A stretch of DNA of 64,000 bases from Pseudomonas vanderleydeniana (lineage in GTDB: Bacteria > Pseudomonadota > Gammaproteobacteria > Pseudomonadales > Pseudomonadaceae), in the NCBI RefSeq assembly GCF_014268755.2, contig NZ_CP077093.1, positions 1,910,001 to 1,974,000 of the forward strand. Reading direction: 5' to 3'. The position numbers were made by a program, and so were the translations under genes. The notes beneath the pieces are model-generated. The model did not search any database. It saw only the letters and a list, made by a program, of their open reading frames with translations, and had not been told where the DNA came from. Shown in pieces: positions 60,851 through 64,000 of the stretch (position 1 is the first letter of the stretch; each line of letters begins with the position of its first letter).

Positions 60851-61150
60851 TCAAGGCAGGGTCTTGCGAAAGGGCTTGACCACGACCTTGTCGTAGACGC
60901 CGGCGGCGACGAATGGATCGGCTTCGGCCCAGGCCTGGGCTGCTGCCAGGGAGTCGAACTCGGCGACGATCAGGCTGCCGGTGAAGCCGGCGGCGCCCGG
61001 GTCGTTGCTGTCGATGGCCGGGTGCGGGCCGGCCAGGATCACGCGGCCTTCGGCGTTGAGCTGCTGCAGGCGCTCAAGGTGCGCCGGGCGTGCCGCCAGG
61101 CGTTTTTCCAGGGAATTCTCGACGTCTGTGGCAATGATCGCGTAGAGCAT
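60851..61150 (-). CDS. yciI: YciI-family protein
   Basis: 99 residues of the YCII ferredoxin-like fold: [21 protein letters not shown] start, [21 protein letters not shown] and a conserved [17 protein letters not shown]. The catalytic-type histidine and aspartate are present ([12 protein letters not shown]). No reaction is known for this branch. It begins 1 bp after the yciB stop, so they form an operon. Confidence 0.9.
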   Translation of the reverse strand: MLYAIIATDVENSLEKRLAARPAHLERLQQLNAEGRVILAGPHPAIDSNDPGAAGFTGSLIVAEFDSLAAAQAWAEADPFVAAGVYDKVVVKPFRKTLP

Positions 61151-61151
61151 G

Positions 61152-61748
61152 TCAGTCCTCGGTTTTTGGCGTAGTCGAATCGGCGTCGTGCAGGTGGCGG
61201 GACAGGTAGATGCCCTGGCCGACCAGGAACAGCAGGGTCATGCCCAGGCTGCCGAATACCTTGAAGTCGACCCAGTACTGCTGGAAGGTGAAGGCGACGA
61301 ACAGGTTGGCGGCGCCGCAGAACACGAAGAACACGATCCAGGCCACGTTCAGGCGCGTCCAGATCGGCTCCGGCAGGCTCAGGGCGTGGCCCATGATGCG
61401 CTTGATCAGCAGGCGGTCGCCGATGAAATGACTGCCGGCGAAGGCCAGGGCGAACAGCCAGTTGACCACCGGGGCCTTCCACTTGAGGAAGGTTTCGCTG
61501 TGGAAGGCCAGGGTCAGGCTGCCGAAGACCAGGCAGGCGATCAGCGTCAGCCACTGGCTTTTTTCCAGCTTGCGCTGCTTGATGAACAGGGCGCCGTAGA
61601 CCACCAGCGAACTGACGATCAGCACCGCCGTGGCGCTGTAGATACCCCCGACCGTCACGCTTTGGCCGGCGATATCGAGGAGGCGGGGTTCGATTTTGTA
61701 GACGATGAAGAACAGGAACAGCGGGATGAAATCGATGAATTGTTTCAC
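61152..61748 (-). CDS. yciB: Inner membrane septation-type protein YciB
   Basis: 198 residues with five or six membrane helices. Family signatures: [18 protein letters not shown] start, [22 protein letters not shown] and a later [17 protein letters not shown]. YciB (IspZ) is linked to cell envelope synthesis and cell length. The GTG at 61746-61748 is chosen because relatives begin with MKQFIDFIP; the longer frame is rejected. Divergent from the PHP gene across 84 bp. Confidence 0.92.
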   Translation of the reverse strand: MKQFIDFIPLFLFFIVYKIEPRLLDIAGQSVTVGGIYSATAVLIVSSLVVYGALFIKQRKLEKSQWLTLIACLVFGSLTLAFHSETFLKWKAPVVNWLFALAFAGSHFIGDRLLIKRIMGHALSLPEPIWTRLNVAWIVFFVFCGAANLFVAFTFQQYWVDFKVFGSLGMTLLFLVGQGIYLSRHLHDADSTTPKTED

Positions 61749-61832
61749 AGTGGCAGCCAGAAGCAGGATGTAGCGGCATAATAACAAACATACTTGTCAG
61801 CGAAAGCGCCACCCAGAGGTTATTCAGTTCCC

Positions 61833-62699
61833 GTGGAAATCGACCTGCACTGCCACAGCACGGCCTCCGACGGCGCCCTGGCGCCAGCGGCCCTGGTTGC
61901 CCGTGCGCACGACAGAGGCGTGCGAGTCCTGGCCCTGACCGACCATGACACCCTCGAAGGCCTGGCCGAGGCCCGCGAGGCCGCGCAGGCGCTGGGCATG
62001 CAACTGGTCAACGGGGTCGAGCTGTCCTGCACCTGGGGTGGCGCGACCATCCATGTGCTGGGCTATGGTTTCGATGTGACCGCGACGCCGCTGGTCGAGG
62101 CGATTGCCCGCCTGCATGAAGGCCGCTGGCTGCGTTCCGAGGAAATCGCCCGCAAGCTGGCGCTCAAGGGCATGCCCGGTGCACTGGAAGGCGCGCGGGC
62201 GATCCAGCAGGAGCTGGGCGATAGCGGCAATGCTCCGGCACGCCCGCATTTCGCCGATTTCCTTGTGCGCGCGGGGTTCGTCAAGGATCGCGCCGAAGCC
62301 TTTCGCAAGTGGCTGGGGGCCGGCAAGCTGGGCGACGTCAAGCTGCACTGGCCGTCCCTCGAGGACACGGTGGGCACCCTGCGGGCCGCCGGGGCCTGGG
62401 TCAGCCTGGCGCATCCCTGGCATTACGATTTCACCCGCAGCAAGCGCCGCAAGCTGATTGCCGACTATATTCAAGCAGGCGGCCAGGCAATCGAGGTGGT
62501 CAACGGGTACCAGCCGGCCGAGCAGGTCGGCAGCCTGGCGATCCTGGCCCGTGAATTCGGGCTGCTGGTCAGTGCCGGCAGCGATTTTCATGGCCCTGGA
62601 GGCTGGTCCGAGATCGGTGAGTACCGCCCGGTTCCCGACGATCTGCCGCCACTCTGGTGTCGGTTCAAACATGACCAGCCATCAACCGCACGCGTCTGA
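61833..62699 (+). CDS. PHP-domain metal-dependent phosphoesterase (YciV/RnmAM type)
   Basis: 288 residues with the PHP motifs DLHCHSTASDG, TDHDT, NGVELSC, SLAHPWHY and SAGSDFHGPG, giving a trinuclear metal site. The E. coli relative YciV (RnmAM) is a 3',5'-nucleotidase/5'-3' exonuclease that also trims 5S rRNA. GTG 61833 gives the typical start VEIDLHCH. It is followed by yciO 13 bp later and scpA, one operon. Confidence 0.88.
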   Translation: MEIDLHCHSTASDGALAPAALVARAHDRGVRVLALTDHDTLEGLAEAREAAQALGMQLVNGVELSCTWGGATIHVLGYGFDVTATPLVEAIARLHEGRWLRSEEIARKLALKGMPGALEGARAIQQELGDSGNAPARPHFADFLVRAGFVKDRAEAFRKWLGAGKLGDVKLHWPSLEDTVGTLRAAGAWVSLAHPWHYDFTRSKRRKLIADYIQAGGQAIEVVNGYQPAEQVGSLAILAREFGLLVSAGSDFHGPGGWSEIGEYRPVPDDLPPLWCRFKHDQPSTARV

Positions 62700-62712
62700 A
62701 CAGGAAGACAAC

Positions 62713-63342
62713 GTGAGTCAATTTTTCCAGATACATCCGGAAAATCCCCAGGCGCGCCTGATCAAGCAGGCGGTGGAAATCATCCGCAAGGGTGGGGTGG
62801 TGATCTACCCCACTGATTCGTCCTATGCGATTGGTTGCCAGATCGGCGACAAGAATGCGGTCGAACGGGTACGGCGCCTGCGGCAACTGGACGACAAGCA
62901 CAATTTTGCGTTGATCTGCGCCGATCTTTCGCAACTCGGCCTGTTCGCCAAGGTCGATACCGGGCTGTTCCGCCTGCTCAAGGCACACACGCCGGGGCCC
63001 TACACGTTCATCCTGAACGCCACCCGGGAAGTACCCCGGCTGCTGCTGCACCCGAAAAAGCGCACCATCGGCCTGCGTATCCCCAGCCATCCGATCGCCC
63101 TGGCGTTGCTGGCCGAACTGGGCGAGCCGCTGATGAGCGTGAGCCTGATCCTGCCGGACGAAAGCGAGCCGATGGTCGATCCCTACGAAATCCGCCAGCT
63201 GCTCGAGCATCAGGTCGACCTGATCATTGATGGCGGCTTTGGCGGGCTCAAGGCGTCCACCGTGATCAACCTGGCCGACGGTGACCCGGAAGTGGTGCGG
63301 GTCGGTTGTGGCGACCCGGCACCCTTCATGGTCGAGGCCTGA
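62713..63342 (+). CDS. yciO: Sua5/YciO/YrdC-family protein YciO
   Basis: 209 residues of the YrdC-like fold: RKGGVVIYPTDSSYAIGCQ, the KRTIGLRIPSHPIAL segment and the VDLIIDGG-x-GG-x-x-STVINLADG C-terminus. YciO proteins resemble threonylcarbamoyl-AMP synthase but have weak or no such activity in E. coli. GTG start at 62713 after AGGAAG. Its stop is immediately followed by the scpA start. Confidence 0.88.
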   Translation: MSQFFQIHPENPQARLIKQAVEIIRKGGVVIYPTDSSYAIGCQIGDKNAVERVRRLRQLDDKHNFALICADLSQLGLFAKVDTGLFRLLKAHTPGPYTFILNATREVPRLLLHPKKRTIGLRIPSHPIALALLAELGEPLMSVSLILPDESEPMVDPYEIRQLLEHQVDLIIDGGFGGLKASTVINLADGDPEVVRVGCGDPAPFMVEA

Positions 63343-64000
63343 ATGTCTGCCGTTGAAACTGTCGACAGTCAGGCCGGAGCCCAGCAGGAACTGCCCTTCG
63401 CCATGGTCTATGGCCAGGCGGTCATGGAAATGCCGGTGGACCTGTACATCCCGCCGGACGCCCTGGAAGTCTTCCTCGAAGCCTTCGAAGGCCCGCTCGA
63501 CCTGCTGCTGTACCTGATCCGCAAGCAGAACATCGATATCCTCGACATCCCGGTGGCGGAAATCACCCGCCAGTACATGGGTTATGTCGAGCTGATGCAA
63601 TCGGTGCGCCTGGAGCTGGCCGCCGAGTACCTGGTGATGGCGGCCATGCTCGCCGAGATCAAGTCGCGCATGCTGCTGCCGCGTTCGGCCGAGGTCGAGG
63701 AGGAGGAAGACGACCCGCGCGCCGAGCTGATTCGCCGTCTGCAGGAGTACGAACGCTTCAAGACCGCCGCCGAAGGCATCGATGGCCTGAGTCGGGTCGG
63801 TCGCGAGATCATCGTGCCGCAACTGGATGCCCCCGAGGCCCGGGCACGCAAGCTGCTGCCGGATGTCGCCCTGCAAGAGGTGCTGATGTCGATGGCCGAG
63901 GTGCTGCGCCGTGGCGACATGTTCGAGAGTCACCAGGTCACGCGCGAGCAACTGTCGACCCGCGAGCGCATGAGCGATGTCCTCGAACGCCTCAAGGGCG
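63343..64000 (+). CDS. scpA: Segregation and condensation protein A, N-terminal part
   Basis: 219 codons before the window edge; the gene continues to the right. The kleisin N-terminal domain is clear: FEGPLDLLLYLIRKQNIDILDIPVAEITRQYM, LELAAEYLVMAAMLAEIKSRMLLPR and the acidic EVEEEEDDPRAELIRRLQEYE linker. ScpA bridges SMC dimers with ScpB for chromosome condensation. It begins directly after the yciO stop (TGA-ATG), suggesting translational coupling. A leader of about 35 residues before the domain is longer than in many ScpA. Confidence 0.92.
   Translation, partial: MSAVETVDSQAGAQQELPFAMVYGQAVMEMPVDLYIPPDALEVFLEAFEGPLDLLLYLIRKQNIDILDIPVAEITRQYMGYVELMQSVRLELAAEYLVMAAMLAEIKSRMLLPRSAEVEEEEDDPRAELIRRLQEYERFKTAAEGIDGLSRVGREIIVPQLDAPEARARKLLPDVALQEVLMSMAEVLRRGDMFESHQVTREQLSTRERMSDVLERLKG

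Noticed and set aside
1..64000. tRNA or rRNA genes
   Set aside because: I saw no cloverleaf-type sequence with a TTC-containing T-arm, nor rRNA signatures, though short RNAs could be missed by eye.

Overview
The window looks like a piece of chromosome from a fluorescens-group Pseudomonas. Coding is dense and GC-rich with a strong G/C third-position bias. REP-type palindromes of the kind common in Pseudomonas sit in many intergenic gaps. Several gene strings follow the order I remember from P. aeruginosa PAO1 (the azoR/LysR/hydrolase/ppiA/ABC run, the bdlA/gbuR/gbuA/transporter run, recQ/MarR/LysM protein, and cpxR/cpxP-like/cpxA next to yciI/yciB/PHP/yciO/scpA). The PAO1 comparisons are from memory, not from an alignment. 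I saw no rRNA, tRNA, CRISPR array, prophage or intact insertion sequence.

Layout. 1-6.6 kb: cysK, lpxO, two EamA exporters and aceK. 6.8-13.7 kb: the helicase hrpA, a KAS III-like enzyme with an 18-bp palindromic operator candidate, and an OprD-family porin. 14-21 kb: a GNAT/FemAB-like protein, then a minus-strand run (LysR, alpha/beta hydrolase, periplasmic cyclophilin, ABC exporter), a small secreted protein and an azoreductase. 21-28 kb is the most accessory part: a miniature inverted-repeat element inside a REP pair, another EamA exporter, a Tat-exported FAD oxidoreductase with a small periplasmic neighbour, a lower-GC CysE-like acetyltransferase, a Nudix hydrolase and an MscS-type channel. 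28-35 kb: a DEAD-box helicase, then an unusual cluster (TelA-like protein, DUF6384-like protein, coiled-coil protein, small winged-helix-like protein), a DUF6279 lipoprotein and a CvfB-like RNA-binding protein. 35-43.4 kb: bdlA-like sensor, a PA1414-like microprotein, an acyl-carrier-like protein, and a 4-guanidinobutyrate module (two transporters, SnoaL-like protein, gbuA, divergent gbuR). 43.4-52.9 kb: DTW protein, DUF454, YecA-family protein, recQ, MarR regulator, FimV-like LysM protein, SelT/W/H protein, a small membrane protein, EamA exporter and AraC regulator. 53-64 kb: LpxH-like phosphoesterase, Mpo1-like protein, AraC regulator, trkH, nitroreductase, the cpxR/cpxP-like/cpxA envelope-stress operon, yciI-yciB, a PHP phosphoesterase, yciO and the start of scpA.

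The best candidates for something little described are the TelA-like/DUF6384/coiled-coil cluster (29912-33207), the stand-alone acyl-carrier-like protein whose DSL motif reads YSL (37147-37386), a REP subfamily with a 16-bp insert at one fixed position in four copies, and short tandem arrays that start exactly at the outer edge of REP arms (15381-15543 and 42417-42488).
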